DNA from: Datnioides undecimradiatus
Lineage: Eukaryota > Chordata > Actinopteri > Lobotiformes > Datnioididae
Assembly (NCBI GenBank): GCA_008933995.1
Contig: WARS01000026.1
Span: 262,501-326,500 of the forward strand
DNA: 64,000 nt
Direction: 5' to 3'
The notes beneath the pieces were generated by a model. The model worked only from the letters and a program-made list of their open reading frames with translations. It searched no databases and had not been told where the DNA came from. Below, one piece after another: positions 13,701 to 27,368 of the stretch; the first letter of the stretch is position 1; the number at the start of each line of letters is the position of its first letter. A program made the position numbers and the translations under genes.

Positions 13701-16700
13701 TAGGAGAATCATGACTTCCAGTAGAAGATCAAACAAAATTAAAAATCAGTAATATCTTCAGTGTGTGTTCTGTTTCCTCTTTCAGTTTAAAGAATTTGCT
13801 CTAGCTTTAATTGTTTTTGTGGTGTGAATTCATAAAAGTGAATCTCTCCTTGTTTATCTATGCACTAACCTTTGTGGGTGATGATCTCTTTCCTTCTCTC
13901 TGACTCCATTTTTCCTCACCTGTTGACTGCCTTGATAATTTTTCATATCAAATAAATTACAGAGCTCTTCTACGTAGTCAAATAATGGTATTCAAATGTG
14001 CTCCGTGTTTATCTTTGCTGAGGCATTCAGTTTGCATACAGCTATTAATAATAATAATCTTTGCCCTTCCTGTCTCTATCTGTCCCCTTACCTCTCTCCC
14101 TCCTTCTCTCCCCATTAGGGAACAGTGATAGTGGGAAATGAGATTCATGGTTTGAAGGTGAAACATCTGCATGTGGGAGGAGTGCTGGGCTCTGGAGAGG
14201 TTCAAAACGGGATAAGAGGATGCATACAGGTGAAGATGGATGAATTGAATTCTTAATGTTTTTGATGGATAGGTGAAGGGAAGGTTGAATATTGGCACAT
14301 AAGAGCCAGCAATGAGCAAAGAAATGTGTTTGGGACAGATTTTAATAAATGAATGAAGCTACCTGTTCAATTTTAACATAGACCCCCCCCTGCCCGATCT
14401 CTCTTTCTACAGGGTGTTCGGTTGGGTGTACGGCCTGACGCCCCTGCACTGCCTCGACCATCGAGGGCTGTCAAAGTAGAGACCGGCTGTAATGTGGGCA
14501 ACCCCTGCGTCTCGTCTCCTTGCCCCGCCCACAGCCGCTGTTCCGACCAGTGGGAGCGGCACACCTGCCTCTGCGAACCTGGTGAGTGAACAGAAAATGA
14601 CGCTGGTGCTGCAGGTTGAGGATGCTGTCATGGAGGAATGAGGCGCTTCCAGTCATGAATTAACATGCGATATCATGAAGCTCCATTGTCCAGCTAGTTT
14701 GAGAAAATGGAAATTGACTTCTTGTTCAGGGCAAATTGTTTTTATCCCTTTTATGGAACTGTACGTTGCAATTAAATAAGCAACAGTGAAGAATATTTGA
14801 TAAGAAACTGAACCATTACATAAATGTTTTGAATACTGCCAGCCCTGTTCACCCCTGCCTGAAGTATACAGCCCACACTACTTGTTGTCCTGACAGCTTT
14901 TCATCATCGTTTAAGAGTAGATTTGGCCTTGTCAGTTCTCTTCTTAGTGAGACGGTACCCTCTGGATAATGATGCTGTAGCTGTTTGACGAACTCTATGA
15001 AAGCGTGTTGTAATGGTTCATCACAAGGTACTAAATAGTGCTGAAATGACTGATCACTGTTAATTATTAATTGATTAGTTACTTAATGAGGACAAAAAAA
15101 TCTAAACGATTCTAATAATCAATTAATGGATTAGTTTATTGATTTGAATGATAAGCCTTTCCATTATAATTGTGAAGATTTTCTTTTACTTTTACTTTAT
15201 TTATTTTACTCTACTAACCAAGTTAAAGATGGATTTTGAGGCTATGAACCATTTGCATGTCTGCTGCAGCTCTTGCATCGCATTGTGTTTTGACTTTGCC
15301 AGTGATTAAATCTACTGGCCAAGTGACACAGCCAAGAACAATTTTCCACTTTAGTCATGCAAGTGAAATTCAGTGTGTGCTAACCTCTGCGCCAGGGAAA
15401 CGGTGCTAATATTTTGCACAGGCTGGACACTGGGTGTGAAAGAACAGAGGCGTGTGTGTGTGTGGAGAGAAGGTGAAAGAAGCCAGCTGACTTAGAGAGA
15501 TAGAAAAAGGAAATCATTATAACGTGGCCATATCTGCGTAGGTGTCTGCCAATGCTCTAACTGGGTTAAACAGATATTTGGGAACACATAATGAGTTCTC
15601 ATCCACCCAGAGTAAGAGACTGACTGCAGGCTAACTTCCAAAATCTCCTTAGTCAGGTGAAAATAATGAGGCAGAATTAATGGGGAGGAGAAAACCCTGA
15701 TTAAAGGAGAAGGAGAAGGAAAGGAGTGGAGAAGCAAAGGAAGAGAGGAAAGAGGAGGGTAACCATAAACTGTACAGATGGAAGTTGTGAGAGAGAAGAA
15801 AAGGAGAACAATAGAAAGATGAAAAAGAGGCAGAGGAGGAACAGTGAGACTGAAAATGTAAATGATTAATTAAGAGAAAGGGGCGGGTGACAGAAATAGT
15901 GTAAAATAAACACTAAAAGTTTTGCGGCAAGAGGAAAGAAGAGAAGAAAGAGGGCACAGGAAAGTCAAATCAAACAGCCTGAAACACTGGTGACACATTT
16001 GGGAATAGATTCACACACAACTGTCACATACGTAAATGCACAGAGGCACACATATCATTGACGTGAGAGAAAATGAACATGACAGACGCGCACACAGCAG
16101 AGAATGGAGACTGATATTTGATATTTATTTGGAGCTTTATTAGCAGCTGCTGCTACGGCAGCTGCAGCAAGGTTCCACGGGTATTGATTAGAAAAGACTA
16201 ATGAACCGAGCAGAGATGATTAAAGGAGTTTACTTATATTTAGGACTAAAGGAGCGCTTGAATAACAAATTAAGAGAAAGTGAACCAGATGAAAGATGAA
16301 ACCAGGAAAGAGAGACTGAAAGAGAGACAGTAGCCAATACCCTTTTTTTTATTATTGATAATCCCTTTCTTAGCATCATTTACCTTCCTGCATCTCAACT
16401 GCATCTTTTCTAAGACACACCTGTAGATTAGATTTTCCTGTCATATAACAACTTCCTCAATTAACCCAGCCCTCTAAACGTAGAGTAATGCACATTATAA
16501 TGTTTCAGAAGTTGGATGTGCACTGAGAGAACACCAGTATTGATGTCAAATGATGTTTTGACCTGCAGAGGGTTTCAAACTGTATCATCATAGATCTATT
16601 GGACAACATGACAGGCGACTAAGTTCTCCAGTCCTAACCTAATTTACCTACCTTTAAGCGGCCTTTACCTCCTGCACACCCATCCAAAGGGCAGATACTC

Positions 16701-17530
16701 AATCGATTCATATCTACATTGCATCTGCTAAGGCTGAACTGCAGTTGCTGCTCCCACTGATATGAAGTAATATCCTAATGCCATGGTCCAGCTGTCATCC
16801 CTACTTATCCAGCTCCACTAGTCTGACAAATCGCAGAAAACAGTAACAGTGACATGCATTGTATTTACAAAAAGCTTTAAAAGTTAGCAACACTACAGGG
16901 CAGAAATGCAAAATTAAGCTGCATGGACATTTACAACAGGAGTGGTGCTTGAGAAATAATGGCTCTCCATTCTCTTGTTGTCTTTTTGCATTTACTCTGC
17001 AATTTGCATCTGACGACATGTACAAGCAGTGGGTGTCGTCCACACTTACTTTGTCACAATTCGGCAAGGCCAAACAAATTATAAATATAATTTGGATTAA
17101 AGGGAGAAGGAAAAGAATATCTTTCAGCTGCACTGCACACGTCACACCTCTGTTAGCCCAACTAAATGTGTCCTACTGCAATGGGCGGCTACCCCAATGT
17201 CAAATTCCAGATAATAGCGGGGAAATCAAAGGAAAGTTCTTCAGAAGGAAAGTTTTTCGGAAACAAAGTTTAAAAGTGAGAGCCAGAGATTAAAGCAGAG
17301 TTGGAGGGAGGGAAAGGAACAAGTGTGTGTTACAATGAGGATGTAGTTCGTTAAAGTGAGAGAGCCTCAGGCCAGACACCCTGGGAGAGGAAGCAGAGAG
17401 GCACTGCCATCCCTATAGCATCCTGCACCAGCCCGCAAGCTAATGCTAACACCTTGACTTATTAACATATAGCACGCACAGAGAAAGTAGAAATACACGC
17501 ACTCTGATGCCTTCATACAGGGAGACAAGT

Positions 17531-17576
<46 letters not shown>

Positions 17577-18054
17577 AGCACATGCACAAAATTCATGTGA
17601 ATGAACGTATTTACTGTAAACACAGGAACACACACAAACCCTCTCTCATTATCATTATCTTTCATCAGCACAATGAGCATTAAAAATTGAGACTGCTTTA
17701 CCACGACTGCTGCTGCTCCGAGACAAATCAAATCAAAGTTTAATAAAATGCAGGGAGGGGGAAAAAAGAAAAGAGAGGTGCTCCACTAAATAATTCTCTT
17801 TTATGTGTGTTTGCATGTGTCTGTACGTGTGTGTGTTTGTTTGTGTGTTTTGGCCTGGTGCTAAAACTCGCCCAGTGGGTCTCTGAAGGAACTGACAGCA
17901 CCTCTGAGTCGTGCAATCCAGCCTCCTAGAAAACATGAAAACACTTACACGCGCACTGAGACGAGGTTCTGCATGACAAAGCACAGAGACATCTGCTCTC
18001 TCATCTCCTCACCGTGTGTGTTTGTGTGTCTCTGAGTGTGTACAGTATGTGAAC

Positions 18055-18090
<36 letters not shown>

Positions 18091-19956
18091 ATTTACGTCA
18101 CAGTTGCTAAAGGCTAATTCACTTCGGTGAAAAATTTAATTTAATAAGATAAATTACAGTCACGTTGATTTATGTCTGCTTGAGTTCCCTGAGCTGTTTA
18201 AAAACCAACTCAATCACATGTAGAAAACATATGTTCAGGGTTTGAGAACAGGAACCTTCATAACTGCTTTCACTGTAGTAATGAGTCATTCATCAGCATT
18301 TCCTGCTTTTGCAGAGACATTAAAATAGTGATTGAAAACAACAAAAGCCAGATTTCTGCAGATGGAGTCTGTCAAAAAGTGCATTATATGAGGATGTTGT
18401 TTTTGGATGCAGTGTGCAGCTGCAGTTTATATCAAGCTTGGACCCTCTGGGAGAAAAGCGGAGAGATTTATGAGTTTCAAGCTGTATTTCCGGTGTTCTG
18501 ACCTACAGTAGAGGCCAGATCCTCAAGGTGCTGAATCAGGGCAAAGTTGCTCCCTATGACAAATGACTCCTTTCTCAGAAATGTCATTTATTGATCAGGT
18601 TCGATATCAAATCCAGAAAGTGAACAGGTGTGGGACACTGTTGTACGGCTATATGGAGTACGTGTTTCATGTACAGTGAGTTTTTCTGAAGAAGGTTTAA
18701 CCTGCGTCTATGATTACTCAGAGTCCACTGTCACAGATGAGAAGAACAGAAAGATGTTGTTCTCATTTTGGACACATTTGGTGATATTCCTTAAAATTAG
18801 ACATTTGTGTGATGTCATGTGTGAGTCTAACCCACCCTCACTGTTTTATCAGTATTTATGCAATTTCAACACCAATTGCCCCTTTTAAGTGACACTGGTT
18901 CTGGTCTAAACCAACATCAGTTGGCTCGAGTAATGACAAGGCTAAAGAAATCCCTAGTGTAATGTGATAAACTGAAATCACAACCAGTATAAGAAAACAA
19001 AATAAATAATGTCATACTGTGTCTTAAATCTGTATTAATTACACTTTGGCAAAATGAATTCAGTTGCATTGATTTGCAGTTGTATTTCTGTATTTTAGTC
19101 CAGTAACTGTTATTCTACGTACCCTATCCTCCTATAGCTTGGTCTCCTCTTAGATGATTTTTTTTCCTTCTCTATCTAGCTGACCTTTCTCATTTTCCAT
19201 TTGGTGCTGGCCATGTAGCATACAGTTGGTTTATTACTGCCCAAACATTGATAGGGAAAAAAGCCAAGAAGCTATATAGAGATGCGTAGTTTGATAATCA
19301 CATTATGCATTTCACTACTGAGAGCGAACACACAGGCATTGGCCTCTGTGTTCCTCATTCTGTTTTCCCACCAGCACATTTTTATGGGATATTTGTGGCA
19401 TGCACAATCTTGCCACTGTCAGAAAGAAGCTAGTTGGACACACAGAGGATGAATGGACGGTTCAGTGAACAGATGACTCATCTTTCTTGTGCTGATTGTA
19501 GTCTTGCGGAGAAGTCAAGCTGATGTTGTGTTACAATAAAGTGTCTAAAGCCGGACGTGAAGCAGTGAGTCAGCCTGGATGTGTGCTCGAGAGGCAAAAC
19601 TTTTCAGAAGAAAGCTCCTGGACCCTGACTGCGAAAGATGAAAACACACACACACGATTTGCAACTCTTTGTTCGTACAGGCTCAAGCCTCTCTCTGTCT
19701 CTCTCCCTCTCCCATTTTGTTTTGACAAGGCCAGAGTCATTAAAAGCGTCTCAAAACAGCCAAGGCTGTCGTCGCCTCTCTCTGTCAGTTGCCATGGTGA
19801 AAGTGTAAAGATGTATAGAGCTGATAGAAGATGATTGAGTGTGTGTGAGCCTCTGTGTGCGTGTGTGTGTGTGTATGCAATAGACATGCTGAACAACAGA
19901 CTTGGAGATGGAGAGTGGGGGATCATGGCCAAACAAATAAGAGACAGAACACTCTC

Positions 19957-20003
<47 letters not shown>

Positions 20004-23000
20004 GTACTCATACCTGTGTGTACAGGCTTGTGTGTGAATCGAATAATTGGAACGTGAACAATAGCCGTGATTATCTTTACTCTGTTTTTTGTATAACTCC
20101 TGAACTATTTTCCAGTGAGAGGAGGAGGAGGGAGACAGGTAGAGAGGAATGAAAAAAGCTGTGTGTGAAGGTTAAAGGGGGGGGGGGGGCAAGGCCAGAG
20201 AGTTTTATAGGCTGGAGAGAGAGCGAGAGAGATATTTAAAGAATAGGAGTCAGTGTTTTTCTAAAGCTGCAGCCAAGGCCACGGGCTTGAAAAGCCGAGT
20301 GGTTTCTGTATTTTCTATAGACGAACACGTGAGAGCAGACCTCACACATATTTGTCAGCTCCAGAGGGAGGAATGCAGACCTCAACAAGCGGCACACACG
20401 CTTCAGTCACACTTCAATCTAGAGACGTTCTCCTATTCAATGCTGTTCAATTAAAAAGGCGGCCAGAAAGCAGAACGCGCTCTCGCTGAAGGAGGAGAGG
20501 CGAGAGAGCTTTTTGCTGGTGAGAAAGTCAGAGCGATCAGAAAGATGCTCGGGGCAAAATGTAACATGTTGCTGCTCAGATCACATTGTTTTCTGTTTCT
20601 CGTTTAGTAGTTCTTTTGATATGAATATTATCAGGAGGATGTGGTCTTGGGGAACTGTTTGACTTTTAAGTGCAAAAGAGAACATTGCCTGGGTAGTATG
20701 GTGCAAATCTGCGTATACAGCACGGCTGCCTATCTGACACGTACATATCCGAACAAAACCCTCCACCCACTCCACCACCAACATTCTCACCCCTGAGTTT
20801 GCCTCCCTACATGTGTGTTTACATGCACACAAGTACACAACATCATTGTGTGTCCAGACAGCACATGGGCTTTGAATTCACAATTTATTTTGCATTTTAA
20901 AACAATCAAAACATTAAGTATGAATATTGATATCTTAATACAGAACCCACTAAAGATGTATTGACGTGCAATGACAAGAACTGAACTTTATTTCACATGC
21001 ATATACAAACTGTAGTAGGAATCTTTACAATATCATCATGTGTTGTTTTTTTTTTTTTTTAGTAGACTAAACTCTTTTAAAACTATATTTTTAATATGAT
21101 GGGAGATGTAAATATTTGTAACGGCCTATACACTGATATGAACACATTTGTTTTTTTAAGTTGTTATTCCTGACAGCAAACAGCTCCTGATGATGATTTT
21201 AAAGTAAAACCAAAGCTTGAGCCTGTGACAGATTATCTGTCCTCCTTTTTCAGTCACTTTACAGTTTACTATCGACGTGCAGCTGTTGTAAGGTTTCAGT
21301 CTCTTACCTTCTGTATTGCGGTCGGAGTCTACAGAAGTGTTTCTGCTCTCATTTTCTGTCATGTTTTACCACATTTTATATAACAAATACTTTCACTTCC
21401 AGTATCAGCTGGAAGTGATATTGTGACAGTATGATAATGTGTCCATGTTCCTCACAGACACATTATCTGCTGATCAGCTGTATTACAGTGATTCTGTGTT
21501 ATTCAGTTATCATCGATACCAACAGGTTTAATCTTTTTGACTGTTTATTCCTTTTATTTCCTCTTCAACATGAAAGCAGGGTCTTGATTGTGGCTCAGTC
21601 CCTTAATATATTAATCCTACTATTAATACTAAGTACATTAAAGACTAAATGCAACAATTATGTTTTTTAATGAAAAGCAGGTCTGGGTGAAAGGCCTTTT
21701 TTATTTGTGCTAAATACACCACAAAGTGCGCGTGAAGCACACTGCTTTAGTCATTAGATTAAAGAGGGGTTTTATGTGCTGGCCTGTATTACCATATAAG
21801 AGGCCGGTGTGTTTGTGTGGAGTGTCTGGGGATTGCATTCAAGTGTATGACGGCTCCGTTCTCTGTGCTGCACCAGCGCACACTGAAGTGTATGGTGGGA
21901 ATTTGTGTGTCTGTGTGTAAGTGACTGGTTGAAGTGTGCTGTTTTTGCTTGTACTGAGGCACATGTCTATGCTGTTATGGTTGAGAGGTGTTTAATCATT
22001 TGCGGCAATGGCTGCACTTTTTTTTTTTTAAGATCCGTTTTACTTTTTCTGTACCTGATGCAGTGGACATACAAGCACCGCGCTGCTTCATACACACAAC
22101 GTGTACATATCATGCAGAATTGTATGAATTCAAGTCAAATCATGATTTTTTTTTTTAATGTCAGCCTTAGGAAAAGGAGATTGGTAGATTTTGTTTGTAT
22201 TGTATGGACCAACAAAATCACAGTATTTATAGATCAAGGTGACAAAATCTGTGATACATATCAATTATAAGAATATATGAAGGCTGTACATCTAGGATGG
22301 CATTTTAAGCAGCTGAAGGTGTTGCAAAGTGAAATGTGAGCCATACAACCTCCTCACCACCATGGAGACCTGGAAGAGGGCAGGCCGCACAAAGAGGGCC
22401 AGCAAAGAATCACAATACATGCACAATATGAGGACAAAGATACAGATAAATGAAGATTGTGAAACTTAAGAGCCTCGATGTTTAGCAGCTTCAGGTGTGG
22501 CTGGATTAAAGGAACCTAATTAAAGTAACCACAGGATTACAGAGACAGCATTCACGCAGATGGGCGACACAGACAAACATCCAGAGGGAGAGAGAGGCAC
22601 GATGATGTGCAAACCAGGGAGAGAGGACAGAGAAGAGAGAGGCTGAATCTCCTGGAGAATGATCATCATCTGGATCCAAACGTCTGGATGAAACGCTGAC
22701 AGTGAGCTAGAGAGGAGGCTGACTGAAAACAGATGAGAAGGAAGAGAAAACAAGATAAAGAGAGAAAGAAGACGGAGACACGCAGCTTGCAGCTCGTGTG
22801 AAGCAGAAACCAAAACAACAGAAGTTAGAAAATGCAGTGTTTATCAGAGGTTTACAGCTTATTTGTTGATTTCCAGTCGACAGGACAAACATGGACTACA
22901 AGGGTCATCAGTTTCGCTCAGAGTCATTGAGACAATAGAAATATTAAACAGTGAAGAACCTGAAAGAAGACATTGTTTTACATTTTTCACCGGGTCTAGG

Positions 23001-23932
23001 GGAGTTAGTTGGTACTGGGCCTCATGGCTTTACCAGCTCCTAATAAGCCTTGGTTGCAAATCGAGACAGGATATGCCTTACCTGGCGCAGGTGAACTCAG
23101 GTGCAGACTGAAAACAAAGCTGAACACTTGGCTTTGTTTTTAACTGAAACACCCTGTTTCTCACGTTGTTGATTGCAGCCTGGAGCCTTGTGTAGCTCAC
23201 GCTGCCAAGCCTGATCCTGTCTTAACATTCACATTGTATTTTCTTGTGTTATTTGCGGCTGATTTTGAATAAATTACTGGGGGGTTTTTTTAGCTCCTTT
23301 TCTGGAGCAGTGGTGGCAGTGTTCCTTCAGAGGAGGCGTTGCTTCGTGTTTTAGTGGATGACAGTATTGTAACACTCAGTTGTGGCTTGTTTTCCAGTAG
23401 TTCGCCCAGACGGAGGGAGTCGGTAGTGTGACGTTTGAGATAATCACTGTTTGATGTTTGAGACGTGTACTTGTGAACTGACAGGTTATTATAGCTGGTG
23501 CACAGATGGGAAACAGAGAAGTGTTCTGCATATTTAGATTTGTTGTTGTGTTGTGCTCTCTTTCCGTGATTGTACATGCAAGGGAAGTTCCTCACGGACA
23601 CAGTGGCTGCCTTTGTCCTCTTATTCTGTCACATTAATCTGTGCCTGATTATTTTGATTATCAAAATAAATAAATAAATAAATGCAGATTTTGCAAAAAG
23701 ACTGGAATACTAAACAGATGCAGCTACCTCTCTGATATTTTAATTTGTTTAGTTGAGGTAAATTTCAAATTTACTTAATGACTCTCATATGTCTTCATTA
23801 TCATGTAAACATCTTTCAGTCAGTATTTTCAATGTAGGCGCACAAGGCCCTTCATGCAACTGCTAAAGCTAATTATAAACATATTTTGTAGGCTCTGTGG
23901 CCATGGTTGCACAAATTACATCAAACATTGTG

Positions 23933-23986
<54 letters not shown>

Positions 23987-26900
23987 GCTCTCTCTCTCTC
24001 TCCCTCAGGTTACTATGGTCGAGGCTGCACTGACGCTTGCCATCTGAATCCTTGTGAAAACGAGGCTCAGTGCCACCGGAAGCCCAGCTCGTCCCATGGA
24101 TACATCTGTGACTGTGGAGACAACCACTATGGGCAGTACTGCCAACACAGGTACACACGTATAAACACACACATTGACACACACGCACACAACTGACTCA
24201 ACATTTGAACTACAGTTTACCTGTGAGGTGCAAACACGGTCTAAAGCTCTTTGATGCTGCCTGTAGCCCGGTTAAGCTCTGTTCAAGTGTGTGTGTGTGT
24301 GTGTGGGTGTTGGCAGCTTTAGTTCTGCCATGTTGTCCCACATCTTCAGCCTTGCATGTAATCCACTGTGGAATGAGTATAGACTAAACCTAATAACACA
24401 CACTCGCACACACACTCGCGCACACACACACACACACACACGGTTATCTGTGTGCGTGTGAACTGTGTGAAGGGAGCGTGACCTTGAACATACCCCTTCC
24501 TTCCTGCCTGTGTGGAAATCCACACAGCTTTAACTGTATCTGTATGTGTGTGTGTGTGTGTGTGTGTGTGCACGTGTGTGTGTCTCATATTTGATCTTGT
24601 TGGTGTGTTTTCCACAAAGACACAAACTGTCTTTCTTTTCTCTCTGTCTATTGTGATTTCCTCTTTCTTGCACCAAATTTAGTTTGACTCATTAATCAGA
24701 TCCTACTATCTTACATTAGTCAATTTGTCAATCAAGAAAGAGATGATAATGCCAAATGTTTCTTTTTGTGTTTGCATTTCATTGTGTTAAAGTAAGAATT
24801 TAGTCTTTGTCAGACAAAAGAAACACTTTCATAAGGACAAAGCATCAGCTGGTGCTAAACTGAATGACTAATCAAAAATAATGAATATAACATTTTTAAA
24901 AATGAATGCTATGTTTTAAAGTGAGACATCAGAAATCATGTATGGGCTCTGAGCATGATAAACAATCCTAGATGAGCTCTCTCATTCAGAAAAGGACATT
25001 TCTCAGGGCACGGCCAGTGAAGCTTCCTTAAAAGCCTATGTTTCTGTGCTCCCCCTTCCACAGTTACAAGTGGACACAAATGTGTTGATTTAGCCATTTA
25101 AGCAGCCAAATGCAAACAGAGATGTTTCATTTGGAAAGAGCTGGAGAGAGAGAAGGAGTCGTATGTAATATTCTTTAAAGATGACTGAAATCTTCATTCT
25201 TTCTCCTAAACTCCCCGGAAGGAGCAATAACAAGATGCATCAGCTGTGTGAAGTGTTCATCTCCTCAGCGATCTATTAGACACTGAGAACAGAGGGAGAG
25301 CACATTAAGCGAAATGTGAGCAAAGAGAACGAAAGTGACGCGCAGTATAAAACATCAGTTCCGAGGCGTGTTTCTCTGGAGCAGAAATTCAACTATTTTA
25401 AAAACGCAGCTGAAATCCCACAATGATTTTAAAACTAAGGAATAGCTAAAGGTATTTTTGATTGAGTATATAATAATGGTTACCATCTATGACACGGCAC
25501 GCTCTGAGGAGTTTGCTTAAGTTCATATTCTTTTAATTCATGTCTGAGCCGACCTCTCTAACTCCCACACTCGTCTCTCTCTGGTCTCTGAACCTCTCAG
25601 GGTCAATATTCTCTCCGAGTTCAATCCCTCACTTTGCCTCCTTCATCTCTCCCTGTTCTCACTGACTGTCTCTCTCTCTACTCTTTCTCTACTCTTTTGC
25701 TTTCATCTCTTTGTTCCCAACTCATTAGTTAGTTTGTCATCGTTAGTTAGAAATCAGAGCAAAGATGATTCCTTTGAAGAAACACTGAAAGTTCCTGACA
25801 CACTCTGTTGCTTTCTGTCTTCTTACTGAGTGCTTACTGATTTTACCTGTTGGTGTGTGTGTGCGTGTGTGTGTGTGTCTAGAATTGATCACCAGTGTCC
25901 CAGGGGTTGGTGGGGATCTCCAACCTGTGGACCCTGTCACTGTGACACCAATAAAGGCTTTGACCCCAACTGTAACAAGACCAGTGGACACTGTCACTGC
26001 AAGGTAAGCAGGGAAACACACACGCACATGTACACGCATGCAGTGCAACTGTCAGGCATTTGTGGATAAAATGCTGAATTATGTATATTATTTACAATAA
26101 GTATTAAACAATTTTAGGCATGTTTTTACTTTTTTAACATAGCTTCAATAGTGAAGATGTGTTAAAGGCTGATACAGAGTAACTGATTACTGACAGGCAT
26201 TTACACAGTGTTTAGTAAACCACTATTCACCTCAGTTGTTTTTTATATTGTTAGGATTTTCAAAATAAAACTAATGTAATTGTCCAAAGGTCTGTTGAAT
26301 CATTACAGACCTGCTCGTATAAAGTAGATTTTGGACATCATCACATTGAATACTAATGTTCCAAGGATTAGACTGACTTTACTGGTGTAACTCTATAGAT
26401 CACTTTGGCTTTGGTTTAACCCAGACACACGGTAATCGTCTCACAGTCTGATGTTCTGACAGACTAAGCCAGATATGCAAACTACATCTACCACAACACG
26501 ATGATCATTCTTGTATGAATGTGTGAGTGTATCGATATGTTTGTGTGTAGCTGGCAGGTTTAACACTGTTTTTATCCTGAACTCAATCTGATCTTTTGAC
26601 CCTAATCCTTAATCTCTATTACTGCCCTTGAATAAAGCACCTAACCACATGTCGTCCCGTGCGCTCTGGCATCTTGTTCTTCAAGTTCTTCAAAATAAAC
26701 GGGTTTTTTTTCTGCTTGTTGTAATACGTACAACAATATTTTCTGTTTTCCGGCACACAAGATTTCTCCTACTTCACTGAACATATTCTGAGTATACGTG
26801 CACTAGAGCCTTCAAGGTGCTAGTTGTGATTTCACAAAGTCGTGTTTGTCAGTGCATGCCTTGAATTGAGATCGCAGGTGAGCTCGGAGAAATTTCAGCA

Positions 26901-27316
26901 GATGAACATGAAACTATAAGCTGCATATAAATGACTCTGCACCACGGAGCTCAAACATCAAAGTCCAAAAAACAATAAGGAAAACCCATTTTTGAGTTTA
27001 GGGGCTCTTTAAAGAAGGAAACAGTGGCACTGCACCATCTGTCTTTGTCCAAAACACAGTATTAAATATATATGCTCATGCAAGTTTAGCAAACTGTAAA
27101 ATTAACCGCTTTCTTTACTCTCTACCCTTTTACACCTCGTGCATGGATTGTTGCTCTTGTATTCATATCTTTGTTGTAGACACGTCTCCTTTTGTGTCAT
27201 TGTATAAATCTTGCCCTAATGCATGTGGTTATGTAATCGCTGACACTATTCTTGGCACTGTGACATTTTACATTTGTCTGACTAAGTTTGATCTGCGCGC
27301 CTACTCCTCTACACCC

Positions 27317-27368
<52 letters not shown>

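Larger units (their letters stand above)
14582..24008 (+). other. Intron 10 (9.4 kb, largest in the window)
   Basis: It holds a purine-rich kilobase (about 15470-15970), two GCAGCTGC E-boxes at 16143 and 16158, (AC)n at 17534-17574, (GT)n at 18057-18088, an X-box-like word at 19788, (TG)n near 19973-19999, G13 at 20177-20189, a T-run near 21045 and (CT)n before exon 11. The open frame at 16859-17293 (144 codons) has no family signal or coding character, so I call no gene. Confidence 0.8.

Noticed and set aside
16859..17293. 144-codon plus-strand open frame in intron 10
   Set aside because: No recognisable domain, no splice-consistent context and ordinary intronic composition; likely chance.
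21394..21417. Inverted repeat CACTTCCAG...CTGGAAGTG
   Set aside because: 9-bp arms with a 6-nt loop are expected by chance in 64 kb; no support for an RNA gene.
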